64,000 nucleotides of DNA from an uncultured Collinsella sp. (GTDB lineage: Bacteria > Actinomycetota > Coriobacteriia > Coriobacteriales > Coriobacteriaceae): positions 107,773 to 171,772 of the forward strand of contig CAKUFD010000005.1 in the NCBI GenBank assembly GCA_934647195.1. The letters are read 5' to 3'. The notes beneath the pieces were generated by a model. The model was not told where the DNA came from. It did no database searches and saw only the letters and a program-made list of their open reading frames with translations. How positions within the stretch are numbered: the first letter of the stretch is position 1; each line of letters begins with the position of its first letter. The position numbers were made by a program, and so were the translations under genes. This document shows positions 36,725 to 45,689 of this stretch, in pieces.

Positions 36725-37975
36725 CTAGGGCCTCGGGTTGCCGCAATTGCTGCAGAACTTGCCGTTGTTCTCGGTGCCGCAGCTGGGGCAGTACCACTTG
36801 GTGGGAGCCGGTGCCGGCGCGGGGCTGCCGCATTCGGAGCAGAACTTGCCCGTGTTGGTGGCGCCGCAGCTGCAGGTCCAACCGCCGGCTGCGGGGGCAG
36901 GTGCCGGTGCCGGCGCGGGCGCTGCCTGCTGGACAGGCATCGGCTGCGGCTGGGCTGCCGCCTGCTGTGCCTGGCCCGCAGCGAAGAGCTGGGTCGCGTT
37001 CATGCCGCCCATGCCGCCTGCCATACCCATGCCCATGAAGCCGGCCATGGCACCGTTGGGGTTCGAGGCCGCTGCACGCATAGCGTCGCTCTGGGCGCTT
37101 GCGAGGTTCGCTGCCGCCATGGTCGGATCGCGCATGACCGCTGCCTTCTGCAGGTCCTTGATCATCTGTTCGTCTTCTTGCGAAGCCGCGATGGAGTTCA
37201 CGCCAAAGCTCACGATCTCCACGCCGCGCAGGTCGCGCCAGTCGGCCGAGAGCACATCGTTCAGCGCGCGAGCGACCTCGGTGGTGTGGCCGGGGATGGC
37301 ACTGTAGCGAATGCCCATCTCGGAGATTCGGGCAAATGCCGGCTGAAGCGCCGTGAGCAGCTCGGACTTGAGCTGGCTGTCAATCTTGTCGCGCGTGTAG
37401 TCTTCGGTCACGTTGCCGCAGACGTTGGTGTAGAACAGCAGCGGGTTGGTGATGCGATAGGAGTACTCACCGTTGCAGCGCACGGAGATATCGACGTCGA
37501 GGCCGATGTTGTTGTCGACCACGCGGAAGGGGACGGGCGCGGCGGTGCCGTACTTGTTGCCGATGATCTCCTTCATGTTGATGAAGTAGACGCGCTGGTC
37601 CTTGCCGGCGTCGCCGCCAAAGGTAAAGCGGCTGCCGATGCGTGCGAAGGTGTCCTTGATGGCGTCGCCAAGGTTGCCCGAGAACACGCTGGGCTCGCTG
37701 CCGGTATCGAAGACGAACTTACCGGGCTCGAGGGCGACTTCGATGATCTTGCCGTCCTGCACCACGAGCATACCCTGGCCGTCGTTGACGGCGATGACGG
37801 AGCCGTTGGAGATGACGTTGTCCTCGCCGTGGACGTTCGAGCTGCGATCGCCGGTGCGCTTGCAGCCCTTGCAGGCCAAGACATCAGCGGGCATCGATTC
37901 ACAGTAGATATACTCTTTCCACTGGTCGGCCATAACGCCGCCGGCAGCTCCCATTCCAGCCTTCAAGAGTCCCAT
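36725..37975 (-). CDS. SPFH-domain protein with double zinc ribbon (YdjI-like)
   Basis: 416 residues. An SPFH/band-7-like domain spans about 40-300 (VISNGSVIAVNDGQGMLVVQ ... EVARALNDVLSADWRDLRGV), followed by a Gly/Met/Ala/Pro-rich linker and two C-terminal zinc ribbons (WTCSCGATNTGKFCSECG and WYCPSCGTENNGKFCSNCG). This layout matches B. subtilis YdjI and the so-called virion-core-like SPFH proteins, which act with PspA/YdjG at stressed membranes. Neighbours on the same strand are a zinc-ribbon membrane protein and a DUF4428-type protein, supporting one module. No PspA gene is in the window. Confidence 0.85.
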   Translation of the reverse strand: MGLLKAGMGAAGGVMADQWKEYIYCESMPADVLACKGCKRTGDRSSNVHGEDNVISNGSVIAVNDGQGMLVVQDGKIIEVALEPGKFVFDTGSEPSVFSGNLGDAIKDTFARIGSRFTFGGDAGKDQRVYFINMKEIIGNKYGTAAPVPFRVVDNNIGLDVDISVRCNGEYSYRITNPLLFYTNVCGNVTEDYTRDKIDSQLKSELLTALQPAFARISEMGIRYSAIPGHTTEVARALNDVLSADWRDLRGVEIVSFGVNSIAASQEDEQMIKDLQKAAVMRDPTMAAANLASAQSDAMRAAASNPNGAMAGFMGMGMAGGMGGMNATQLFAAGQAQQAAAQPQPMPVQQAAPAPAPAPAPAAGGWTCSCGATNTGKFCSECGSPAPAPAPTKWYCPSCGTENNGKFCSNCGNPRP

Positions 37976-38022
37976 AGCAGTCTTCCTTTCCTATCGAGGG
38001 TGGTATACGGGATGGGTATCGT

Positions 38023-39339
38023 TTACTTCTTTTGCTGCTTCATCTCGACGCGGGTCTCGGTGCGGATGAAGGTGTCGCTTTCGTCTGTGAGGTCGAACTG
38101 CCCGCAATAGCTATCGGCATTCGTCGCTTCGACCGCGGTCTTGAGCTGGCCTACCAAGAACAGGTCGGCGATAGCTGCAATCACAAGGGGAACAACGATG
38201 TTGATGAGGATCCCCTCAAGGTCAAAGTCGAGATACGCCATGTCGAAGGCGTTCGATCCCAGGCAGGCAAAGCGCGTGATGACAAAGGCCACGATAAAGA
38301 AGATCAGCGTGGCGAGCGCGAGCTTGGGCTTGGAGCAGGGAAGCTCGCCCACCATGCGGCCCGTCTGCCCGTTCATGGCAAACAGGTAGTTCTTGCCGTT
38401 CCACGAGGTGGAGAGCATCCAAACGGGGAAGAGCGCGTAGTCGGCATCCTCCCAGTCGTAATCGAGGTTCTGGCTTATGAGGGACGCGGTGTTGTAGGAG
38501 CTGACGGTCTGCCTAAAGGCCGAGATCAAACTGCCCTCCATGCGCTTTTCGGCGCGGTCCCTGCATACGCTGCTGTCCTCGTCGTAGCGATTGGCGATAA
38601 ATCCGGGCATGTACGCTACCGAGAACGGGCGCAGCGAGCTGTAATCAAAGGGTTCGATAGCGTCCATGTGACCATCCGGCATCTTGGTCGAACCATCGAC
38701 CGGCACGCGCTCGAACGACATGTTTCCCTTGCGATATGCATCATAGTGGCTGATGGTCGTGACGGTGCGATCGGAGTACTCGGTCACGCGGTGGTTTTCG
38801 GCATCGAAGTGCACCTCGCCGTCCACATGTGCTCCGTAAAGCCAAAACGGCACGTAGACACCCTGGACCTCGTCGATATGATTGCCAGAGATAAAGCTCT
38901 TGGGGAGCAAAATCTTGCCTTTGTAGTGCTCTTGGAGAGCAGAGAGGGCGTCTTTGCGCTCGAGTTTGAACGGAATCACGAGGTCGGGGGAGAACGATCC
39001 CGAGAGCTGCCCGGGCGCTACGGCGGGGTTGCCGCAGTAGGGGCAGGTGGTGACGGCGACGGTGCCGTCCGAAATCAGCTCGGCGCCGCAGGAGGAACAA
39101 ATGTAGCCCGCATTTTGACCGAGCATCTCGGCTTCGCTGGGAGATGCAGTCTGCGCCGGCGTGGGCGCCGCGTCTGCCTTGGCATCAGCCTTTGCTTGGC
39201 GTTCACGATAGAGAGCCTCAACTTCTGCCACCTCGAAGCGAGAATCGCAGTAATCGCATGCCAGCTTTTGCTCTGCGCTCGAAAAATGCAGAGGTCCGCC
39301 ACACGCGGGGCATTGATAGTTGACGCTCTCGTTTGCCAT
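38023..39339 (-). CDS. TFIIB-type zinc-ribbon membrane protein (YdjG-like)
   Basis: 438 residues. The N-terminus has a zinc ribbon CPACGGPLHF ... CDYCDSRF, a charged Ala-rich linker and a second ribbon CSSCGAELISDG ... CPYCGNPAV, then a mixed alpha/beta domain (FVPVWLYGAHVDGEV-like segment and WMLSTSWNGKNYLFAMNGQ). Two to three membrane helices lie near 340-400 (LALATLIFFIVAFVITRFAC and GILINIVVPLVIAAIADLFL). It resembles B. subtilis YdjG, a partner in the PspA/YdjI membrane-stress response. The start at 39339 is an ATG after GGAAGG. Confidence 0.82.
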   Translation of the reverse strand: MANESVNYQCPACGGPLHFSSAEQKLACDYCDSRFEVAEVEALYRERQAKADAKADAAPTPAQTASPSEAEMLGQNAGYICSSCGAELISDGTVAVTTCPYCGNPAVAPGQLSGSFSPDLVIPFKLERKDALSALQEHYKGKILLPKSFISGNHIDEVQGVYVPFWLYGAHVDGEVHFDAENHRVTEYSDRTVTTISHYDAYRKGNMSFERVPVDGSTKMPDGHMDAIEPFDYSSLRPFSVAYMPGFIANRYDEDSSVCRDRAEKRMEGSLISAFRQTVSSYNTASLISQNLDYDWEDADYALFPVWMLSTSWNGKNYLFAMNGQTGRMVGELPCSKPKLALATLIFFIVAFVITRFACLGSNAFDMAYLDFDLEGILINIVVPLVIAAIADLFLVGQLKTAVEATNADSYCGQFDLTDESDTFIRTETRVEMKQQKK

Positions 39340-39374
39340 GATCGGTCCTTCCCAGTTGTCGCGTTATGCGCCCG

Positions 39375-40112
39375 TTATGCGCCGATGGCGCCGCCGCAGT
39401 ATTCGCAACGGCCGCTGGCATCGGGGATGGTGGTGGCGCCGCAGAAGGGGCACGTTACCGCGGTCTTGGGGGCCTGAGCAGCAACGACGCTGTCGCGGGT
39501 CTCTTGGCGCAACTGAGTCAGGGCGTCGCGGATCTCGTTTGTTTGGCGCTCTGCCTCGCGGTACTCGATGGAGCCGCGCTGCTCGATGGTCGAGTCGTTG
39601 ACGCGCAGGTTGATCTCGGTGAAGTACGGCGTGTTGACATGGATCGTGACATGGAAGTCGTAATCGAGGTCATAGCGCGGGGGATTGTAGCTCACGCGCT
39701 CGCCATCCTTGTTTTCGCGATACTGCTCGGTGCGATGCTCCTCGATTTCTGTATCACAGCCCAGTACCTGGGTGAACTCGATGATGTCGGGGTTGGCGTC
39801 GCGCCAACGGGTCGCCGAGGTGATGATCAGGAGCTTTGCATCTTCATCGAGCATGATGTTGGTGCGACCAGCCGAAAACGTGCGCGTAGGATTGAAGGAA
39901 GCCAGGCGCTGCGCGTTCGCCTCGCGATAAGCGAGCTGCTCGCGGATGTCGTCTGCAGTGCTCGAGCGATGGCCACGGAAGAAAGGCGAAAGCTTGCCTG
40001 CGCACTCCTTGCACAGATAGCCTTCGTTGATTTTGGTCTTTCCCAAAAGTCCTAACTCGGTACCGCAGATCGCGCACTCTTTCTTTTCGAACATCTTGTC
40101 AAAGAAGCCCAT
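39375..40112 (-). CDS. DUF4428-type protein with C-terminal zinc ribbon
   Basis: 245 residues. The first ~55 residues (KKECAICGTELGLLGKTKIN ... YLCKECAGKLSPFF) match DUF4428, a small cysteine-rich domain. The middle shows a PH/GRAM-like beta-rich region (TFSAGRTNIMLDEDAKLLII), then a coiled coil (REAERQTNEIRDALTQLRQE) and a zinc ribbon CPFCGATTIPDASGRCEYCG. ATG at 40112 has GGAGG 5 bases upstream; an upstream ATG at 40124 lies before that site. It is the promoter-proximal gene of the minus-strand zinc-ribbon cluster. Molecular function unknown. Confidence 0.82.
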   Translation of the reverse strand: MGFFDKMFEKKECAICGTELGLLGKTKINEGYLCKECAGKLSPFFRGHRSSTADDIREQLAYREANAQRLASFNPTRTFSAGRTNIMLDEDAKLLIITSATRWRDANPDIIEFTQVLGCDTEIEEHRTEQYRENKDGERVSYNPPRYDLDYDFHVTIHVNTPYFTEINLRVNDSTIEQRGSIEYREAERQTNEIRDALTQLRQETRDSVVAAQAPKTAVTCPFCGATTIPDASGRCEYCGGAIGA

Positions 40113-40326
40113 GGCAGCCTCCAATCATCTTGAGTTGCTCTTCGCTTTAGATGATGGGGGTGCGCGGAGGTTTGCACGATGCCCCTGCGGCCCGAGGTGC
40201 ACAACCCAGTGGGACACATGGCCCAATGTGTTGGGCAATTAAGGGATATAGGGCTATGAGCTGGGAAAACGCTTCAAAATGACGGCACTTGCCTGAGATT
40301 TGTCGCGGTGCGAGATGCGCTATGCG

Positions 40327-41310
40327 CTAGCCGATGGGGTCGCGGTAGAAGCCGCCGTAGAAGTCCTCGGTGCGCAGAACATTGATCACGGCGCGCTCGT
40401 CTTGGGTGCGCACGAGCGCCACGATGTCGCCCACCTCATAGGACGAGACGACGGTTGAGATGAGCCAGTACTGCTTGCCGCTGTAGCCGCCTGTCGCCTC
40501 GATACACGATGAGCCATGGCGGTAATGCTTGCTATAGGCTTCGAGCACCTGATGGGGCTTGGACGTGGTGATCTGCAGTGTCATGCGGTCGTAGCGGTGA
40601 TAGAACGTCTCGATCGTCTTGGTCGAGATGAACTGGAAGATGATCGAGTAGGCAGCGAGGTCCCAACCGAACATGGCGCCAAAGATGCAGATGACAGCGC
40701 AGTTGCCCGCGAATATCAACCCCCAGATGGAGTGCCCGGTGCGGTTGGAGACCATCAGCGAGATGAAGTCGGTGCCGGCTGTGGAGGCTCCGCCCTTAAG
40801 GGCAAGCGCGATGGAAAGACCGTAAAGGAATCCGCCAAACACAACTTCGAGCAAGATGTTGTGGAAGGGCGGCAGGATATGCATCTCGGTGAGGGTGCGC
40901 AGGAAAAATGAGGTTAAAAAGACCTGCGCCATGGAGAAGAGCACGAAGCGGCGGTTGATGGACCTCCAGCAGATCACCGCAACGGGGATATTTAGCGCCA
41001 GCATGCCCACGAAGGTGGGAAACGAGAATCCCACGAGCGAGGTGATACGGTCGATGAGAATGGCGAGCCCGGTAAAGCCGCTGGATAGAAGGTTTGCGGG
41101 GTTCACGAAGGCGCGAATGGTAAAGGCTTGCAGCAGCGCAGACAGGAAAACCGAGCTTGCGGTGATCAGGTTGCGCACAAGCGCAATACGGCGCAGGCGG
41201 CGGAGCTTTTCGAACTCTTCGCCCAGATTGGGAAGATGCGAGCGACCTTCTTTGCCGGCATTCTTCTTTTTTGAGGTCGATGTATCTTTCGAGTCTCTAT
41301 CCGTTTGCAT
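40327..41310 (-). CDS. YitT-family membrane protein
   Basis: 327 residues. A basic cytoplasmic N-terminus (about 45 residues) precedes five or six membrane helices with family motifs AFVNPANLLSSGFTGLAILI and LKGGASTAGTDFISLMVSNR. The C-terminal cytoplasmic domain (about 240-325; YDRMTLQITTSKPHQVLEAY and GDIVALVRTQDERAVINVL) is DUF2179, usual for the family. Function of YitT proteins is not established. Ribosome site AGAGGAAAG supports the start at 41310. Monocistronic. Confidence 0.9.
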   Translation of the reverse strand: MQTDRDSKDTSTSKKKNAGKEGRSHLPNLGEEFEKLRRLRRIALVRNLITASSVFLSALLQAFTIRAFVNPANLLSSGFTGLAILIDRITSLVGFSFPTFVGMLALNIPVAVICWRSINRRFVLFSMAQVFLTSFFLRTLTEMHILPPFHNILLEVVFGGFLYGLSIALALKGGASTAGTDFISLMVSNRTGHSIWGLIFAGNCAVICIFGAMFGWDLAAYSIIFQFISTKTIETFYHRYDRMTLQITTSKPHQVLEAYSKHYRHGSSCIEATGGYSGKQYWLISTVVSSYEVGDIVALVRTQDERAVINVLRTEDFYGGFYRDPIG

Positions 41311-41442
41311 GTATGCGCTTTCCTCTGCAAAACCGTCCTTGTTGCCGGGTTATTCGGCAACCAAACTATAACAACGCCCGCGACGGCAGCGCTAGGCGAA
41401 ACGTCGCGGGCGGTATCGAATCGTATGCGAGTGAACGGGTGC

Positions 41443-41988
41443 CTATTGGACCGGGTCGTTAATGACCTCCACCTGGCAGCTGCGCAGGGTGGCGAGTGCC
41501 GCCTTGTGACTGTCGGGCGTGACCCCGGCGCAAAGCGACGCGTCCACCTTGAGCGGGACCTCGGGAATCCAGCCCTTGATGAGAAGCGCATTGCTGACCA
41601 CACAGATGTCGGTGCACAAGCCGATAAGCTCAATGGACTCGATGGGCTCGGCGACGTTTTCCTCGGCGAGCCACATGGCAAGGTCGAGCGATCCAAAGGT
41701 CGTTTTCTCAAAGACGAAGGAGTTGCGCTCGTCGCGTATCGCCTGGAGCTCGGGAATGAGTTCCCAGCCCGGCGTGCCGTGCAGGCAATGCTCGACGGGC
41801 AGGTTCTTGCCCTCCAGGGTTTGGAGGTAATCGCTGTAGTGCGTATCCTTGGTGAACACGACGGTGCCATCAAAGGCTCGGGCTTTGGCGGCGACGTTTG
41901 CCACGATGGCCTGTGCCTCGGGCGTTCCCAGTGCGCCATCGACAAAATCGCGCTGCATATCTACGACAACCAAATACCTTTGACCCAT
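41443..41988 (-). CDS. Nicotinamidase-like cysteine hydrolase
   Basis: 181 residues of the isochorismatase superfamily. The candidate triad is Asp10 (YLVVVDMQRDF), Lys95 (FVFEKTTFGS) and Cys129 (IGLCTDICVVSNA). In nicotinamidases the enzyme deamidates nicotinamide to nicotinate for NAD salvage; residues around VFTKDTHYSDYL and PVEHCLHGTPGWEL (metal-binding His) agree with that subgroup. AGGAGG about 6 bases upstream supports the ATG at 41988 rather than the codons before it. No NAD biosynthesis genes nearby. Confidence 0.85.
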   Translation of the reverse strand: MGQRYLVVVDMQRDFVDGALGTPEAQAIVANVAAKARAFDGTVVFTKDTHYSDYLQTLEGKNLPVEHCLHGTPGWELIPELQAIRDERNSFVFEKTTFGSLDLAMWLAEENVAEPIESIELIGLCTDICVVSNALLIKGWIPEVPLKVDASLCAGVTPDSHKAALATLRSCQVEVINDPVQ

Positions 41989-42233
41989 GATGCCCCTCCT
42001 CATTCGTGGATGTACCTGGAATAGTACACCCCGCGTCTGCGGCGTCGCGGTGCGTGGCAGCAGCTATCGGCGAATGTTCAAAAAAGTTCAGGCAGCGAAA
42101 GGACTCGGTTAATTATGACGTCTGACAAACCTTACGAAAGGGAAAGCGGCGTGTAAGGCAAATCGATGGCATGGGCGGCACCTGCGCGCGAGTATAGAGG
42201 CCAAGATAAGACCTTGTTTGAAGGAGGAACGCC

Positions 42234-42398
42234 ATGAGCGCACGTGGACCGTATGACATCAACTGGTATGCAGACGATGCTTTGGAGGTGTCGGGCAATC
42301 CCTTCGCGACCTTGGCTAGCAGGCTGTGCTGCCTGGCGGCTATGGCCGTGCTCTGCTTGGGCATGATCGTGATGCTGTGGAGGGTCTCGGGGCGCTAA
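42234..42398 (+). CDS. 54-residue single-span membrane peptide
   Basis: A small ORF with a strong ribosome site, AAGGAGG at 42221-42227, six bases before the ATG. The protein has a hydrophilic N-terminus (MSARGPYDINWYADDALEVS), a hydrophobic span of about 20 residues with three Cys (LCCLAAMAVLCLGMIVMLW) and a short basic end. It lies in a gap of over 500 bases between a minus-strand gene and the SotB-like exporter. Function unknown; the coding call rests on the ribosome site and the well-formed membrane segment. Confidence 0.6.
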   Translation: MSARGPYDINWYADDALEVSGNPFATLASRLCCLAAMAVLCLGMIVMLWRVSGR

Positions 42399-42550
42399 GG
42401 GTGTCGATGGTAGTTGGCTCAAATCCCCGTGCCAAGGGGACATCGTAACTTCTTGTGGCGCATGCCAAACGAGGGGCCTTCGTTGCCAGCGCACGCGTAT
42501 AATCGCGCAGGCATTGATAGATACCATGAGGGTATGGCGGAGGAAAACCT

Positions 42551-43732
42551 GTGGCACAGCGAGGAATCACGATACGGCAATGGCTTCCATTGATTGGTCT
42601 GACTTGCGCTGCCTTTATCTTCAACACCTCCGAGTTCATGCCCATCGGTCTTTTGACCGATATTGCCGCCTCATTTCATATCAGCGAAGCGGCGACGGGC
42701 GTGATGATCTCGGTGTATGCCTGGGGCGTCATGCTGCTCTCGCTGCCGCTTATGGTGTTCGCTTCGCGCTTTGATCTGCGTCGCCTGCTCCTTGCGGTGA
42801 TCGCGCTGTTCGCGTGCGGGCAGTTTCTCTCTGCCGTGGCGCCGACGTTTCCCATCCTGGTTCTTGCCCGCTTGGTGGTTGCCGCCGCGCATGCCATCTT
42901 TTGGTCTATCGCATCGGTGATGGCGGCGCGCCTGGTCGATACCGAGCATGGTGCGCTGGCACTTTCGATGATCGCTACGGGTTCGTCTATCGCGCAGATC
43001 TTCGGCCTGCCGCTGGGGCGCGCCATTGGTCTTGCCGTGGGCTGGCGCATGACTTTTTGTGTTGTGGGGGCGGTCTCTGCGGGCATTCTCGTGTATCAGG
43101 CAGTTGTCTTTCCTGTCATGCCCGCGGGCGAGCGCTTCACCCTGGGGCAGCTCCCCTCGCTTCTGCGCAATCGCGTGCTGCTTGCCCTCTATGCCGTGAC
43201 CATCTTCATGTCCTGCTCGTATTACGTGGGTTACAGCTATATTGAGCCGTTCTTGCAGCAGGTAGCGCATCTCGATGCCGCCGTTATCACCATGGCACTT
43301 ACCGTGTTTGGCTTTGCGGGCCTGCTTGGGTCCGTTTCGTTTTCGCGCTTTTTTGACGGGCATCGCTTTGACTTTTTGCTCAGCATGATCGGTGGGCTTG
43401 CGCTGTCCCTCCTCCTTATGCAGGCGGCATCGTTCTCGCTTGCGAGTGTGCTTGCCCTCTGTGTGCTTTGGGGCCTGTGCGCCACTGCGTTCAACGTAGC
43501 GTTTCAGGCCGAGGTCATCTCGTTTACGCAAGCCTCGGCGAGCGCCGTTGCCATGTCGATTTTCTCTGGTCTGTTCAATTTGGGCATCGGCTGCGGCACG
43601 GCTATTGGCGGTGCCGTGGTGTCGCAGGGCGCCATCGCAAGTATCGGTTACGTGGGCGCAGGTATTGGCGCTGTAGGCGTTATCTGCACGGTAGCCTGGC
43701 TGTTTCCTGCTATCAGGCGTACTCGCGGATAG
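42551..43732 (+). CDS. sotB: SotB-like MFS sugar/drug exporter
   Basis: 393 residues with twelve membrane helices. The beginning AAFIFNTSEFMPIGLLTDIA and the segments YAWGVMLLSLPLMV and AHAIFWSIASVMAARLVD closely follow E. coli SotB (sugar efflux transporter, DHA1 family). The start is a GTG at 42551 after GGAGGAAAA. SotB exports arabinose, IPTG-type sugars and some drugs; the native substrate here is unknown. Monocistronic as far as can be seen. Confidence 0.88.
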   Translation: MAQRGITIRQWLPLIGLTCAAFIFNTSEFMPIGLLTDIAASFHISEAATGVMISVYAWGVMLLSLPLMVFASRFDLRRLLLAVIALFACGQFLSAVAPTFPILVLARLVVAAAHAIFWSIASVMAARLVDTEHGALALSMIATGSSIAQIFGLPLGRAIGLAVGWRMTFCVVGAVSAGILVYQAVVFPVMPAGERFTLGQLPSLLRNRVLLALYAVTIFMSCSYYVGYSYIEPFLQQVAHLDAAVITMALTVFGFAGLLGSVSFSRFFDGHRFDFLLSMIGGLALSLLLMQAASFSLASVLALCVLWGLCATAFNVAFQAEVISFTQASASAVAMSIFSGLFNLGIGCGTAIGGAVVSQGAIASIGYVGAGIGAVGVICTVAWLFPAIRRTRG

Positions 43733-43906
43733 CGTAGATAGCGCGGACCGCGTGTGGGCGGGGCGGTGTTTGCCGTTTGTGCGGCGTGGCGTTTTGATTA
43801 GCGCGGGGGATGTCTTGTGCATGGCCGGAGCTGTGTTTTCGCTCGCATCGGAGTGTCCCCGCTGTGTCGTCCCTGTGAAATACTGCCGTTTGCCAGGAAA
43901 GTTTCA

Positions 43907-43991
43907 AAATTGAACTTTTTTCCTCGGGCAAGTCGTATACTGCCGTCTAAATTGAACTTCCGAATTGCTCTGCGATATAAAAGTTCAATTT
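43907..43991 (+). promoter_or_regulatory. Promoter with three TTGAAC operator boxes
   Basis: AAATTGAACTT occurs at 43907-43917 and 43949-43959 and, inverted, as AAGTTCAATTT at 43981-43991. The second box contains the -35 TTGAAC (43952-43957), with ATATAA at 43975-43980 after 17 bases; the third covers the expected transcription start. The layout suggests autoregulation by the XRE domain of the following gene. Confidence 0.65.
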
Positions 43992-44021
43992 GAGATGAAC
44001 ATGAACGATGGAAGAGGATTC

Positions 44022-45566
44022 GTGGTCCAAGCAACGTTTGCACAACGCCTAAAACAGCTGATGGAGCTGCGCGGTGCGAAACAGGCCGACGTGATTCGTA
44101 TGGCTCAAACGTGCGGCAAGCACTTGGGAAAAAGCCAGGTGAGCCAATACGTAAGCGGCAAGACGATTCCGCGTCGCGACGTGATGGACGTGCTTGCCGC
44201 CGTGCTCGAGGCAGACGCAACGTGGCTTGCCACGGGCGAGGGGCCGGGTCCCGATACCGCACGAGCTAGCAAGCCGGGTTCAGCCCCGGCGCCTTCAGCA
44301 CGACCGGCCCGCAGCGATTCTGCATTACACACAACAGGGGGAGTACCCATGCGTACGTTTAAGAAATCTAGCAAGCTCGATAACGTTTTGTACGACGTTC
44401 GCGGACCTGTGGTCGACGAGGCGGCCCGCATGGAAGACGACGGCGCGCGCATCCTCAAGCTCAATATCGGCAACCCTGCGCCCTTTGGTTTCCGCGCGCC
44501 CGACGAGGTGGTCTTTGACATGCGCCAGCAGCTGGCGGACTGCGAGGGCTATTCCGATTCGCGCGGCCTGTTCTCTGCACGCAAGGCCATCATGCAGTAC
44601 TCGCAGCTGCGCAATATCCCCAACGTGGACATGAAGCACATCTATACGGGCAACGGCGTGTCCGAGCTCATCCAGCTCTCTATGCACGCGCTGATCGAGA
44701 ACGGCGATGAGGTGCTTGTTCCCGCGCCCGACTACCCGCTGTGGACCGCCTGCGTGACGCTTGCCGGTGGTAACGCTGTGCACTACATTTGCGACGAGCA
44801 AAACGAGTGGAACCCCGACCTTGAGGATATGGAAAAGAAGGTCACCGAGCGCACCAAGGCCATCGTCGTCATCAACCCTAACAATCCTACGGGCGCTGTC
44901 TATTCACGAGAGATTTTGGAGGGCATCGTCGAGATCGCCCGTAAGCATCAGCTCATGATTTTTGCGGATGAGATTTACGACCGTTTGATCATGGACGGCT
45001 ACGAGCACATCTCTATCGCCTCGCTTGCACCCGACCTGCCGTGCGTTACCTATTCCGGCCTCTCCAAGTCGCACATGATCTGTGGCTACCGCGTGGGCTG
45101 GATGGTGCTTTCTGGCAATCAGGCATGCATGAAGGACTTTATTTTGGGCATCAACATGCTCTCCAACATGCGCCTGTGCTCAAACGTGCCCGCGCAGTCC
45201 ATTGTCCAAACGGCGTTGGGCGGCTATCAGTCTGTAAACGAGTACATTCGTCCCGGTGGGCGTGTGTACGAGCAGCGCAACTACGTGTACGAGGCGCTCA
45301 ATGCCATCGACGGTATCACGGCGGTGAAGCCCAAGGCTGCGTTCTATATCTTCCCCAAGATGGACGTCAAGAAGTTCAATATCACGGATGACGAGCAGTT
45401 CGCGCTCGACCTGTTGCATCAGAAGAAGATCTTGATCACCCGCGGTGGCGGCTTTAACTGGGGCGAGCCCGACCACTTCCGTATCGTCTACCTGCCGCGC
45501 ATGGAGGTACTCAAGGAGTCGATGGAAGATCTGGCCGATTTCTTCGCGCATTATCGTCAGAGCTAA
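44022..45566 (+). CDS. XRE helix-turn-helix fused to class I/II aminotransferase (AlaA/AlaT-like)
   Basis: 514 residues in one open frame. Residues 1-72 form an XRE-type DNA-binding domain (FAQRLKQLMELRGAKQADVI, KSQVSQYVSGKTIPRR), a Pro/Ala/Ser-rich linker follows (about 75-108), and from residue 110 an alanine-aminotransferase-like PLP enzyme begins. PLP Lys349 lies in YSGLSKSHMICGYRVGWM, and VVINPNNPTGAVYS and DEIYDRLIM are fold-I landmarks. The GTG at 44022 is chosen because GAAGAGGA precedes it; ATG at 43995 or 44001 is possible. An in-frame ATG at 44349 has its own GGGGGAG, so a separate 405-residue enzyme may also be made. Promoter boxes suggest autoregulation. Confidence 0.85.
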   Translation: MVQATFAQRLKQLMELRGAKQADVIRMAQTCGKHLGKSQVSQYVSGKTIPRRDVMDVLAAVLEADATWLATGEGPGPDTARASKPGSAPAPSARPARSDSALHTTGGVPMRTFKKSSKLDNVLYDVRGPVVDEAARMEDDGARILKLNIGNPAPFGFRAPDEVVFDMRQQLADCEGYSDSRGLFSARKAIMQYSQLRNIPNVDMKHIYTGNGVSELIQLSMHALIENGDEVLVPAPDYPLWTACVTLAGGNAVHYICDEQNEWNPDLEDMEKKVTERTKAIVVINPNNPTGAVYSREILEGIVEIARKHQLMIFADEIYDRLIMDGYEHISIASLAPDLPCVTYSGLSKSHMICGYRVGWMVLSGNQACMKDFILGINMLSNMRLCSNVPAQSIVQTALGGYQSVNEYIRPGGRVYEQRNYVYEALNAIDGITAVKPKAAFYIFPKMDVKKFNITDDEQFALDLLHQKKILITRGGGFNWGEPDHFRIVYLPRMEVLKESMEDLADFFAHYRQS

Positions 45567-45591
45567 TACAGGGCAAGACGGTCTATTTGGG

Positions 45592-45632
45592 GCAGGGGCC
45601 GCAACGGGATGTCCGTTGCGGCCCCTGCTTTT
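45592..45632 (+). terminator. Intrinsic terminator of the XRE-aminotransferase gene
   Basis: GCAGGGGCCGCAACGG and CCGTTGCGGCCCCTGC form a perfect 16-bp stem with a 5-base loop, followed by TTTT. Confidence 0.9.
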
Positions 45633-45640
45633 CCATATGC

Positions 45641-45673
45641 AAAAAAGAACCGGGGAACTTGTGCTCCCCGGTT
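45641..45673 (-). terminator. Intrinsic terminator of the N-acetyltransferase gene
   Basis: On the minus strand AACCGGGGA pairs with TCCCCGGTT, followed by CTTTTTT. It lies right after the NAT stop codon. Confidence 0.88.
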
Positions 45674-45689
45674 TGCTCAACGTTGTCTA

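Noticed and set aside
35951-38110. 719-residue plus-strand frame opposite the lipoprotein and SPFH genes
   Set aside because: Gly/Val/Leu/Ala-rich antisense sequence; the minus-strand genes have signal peptide, zinc ribbons and ribosome sites.
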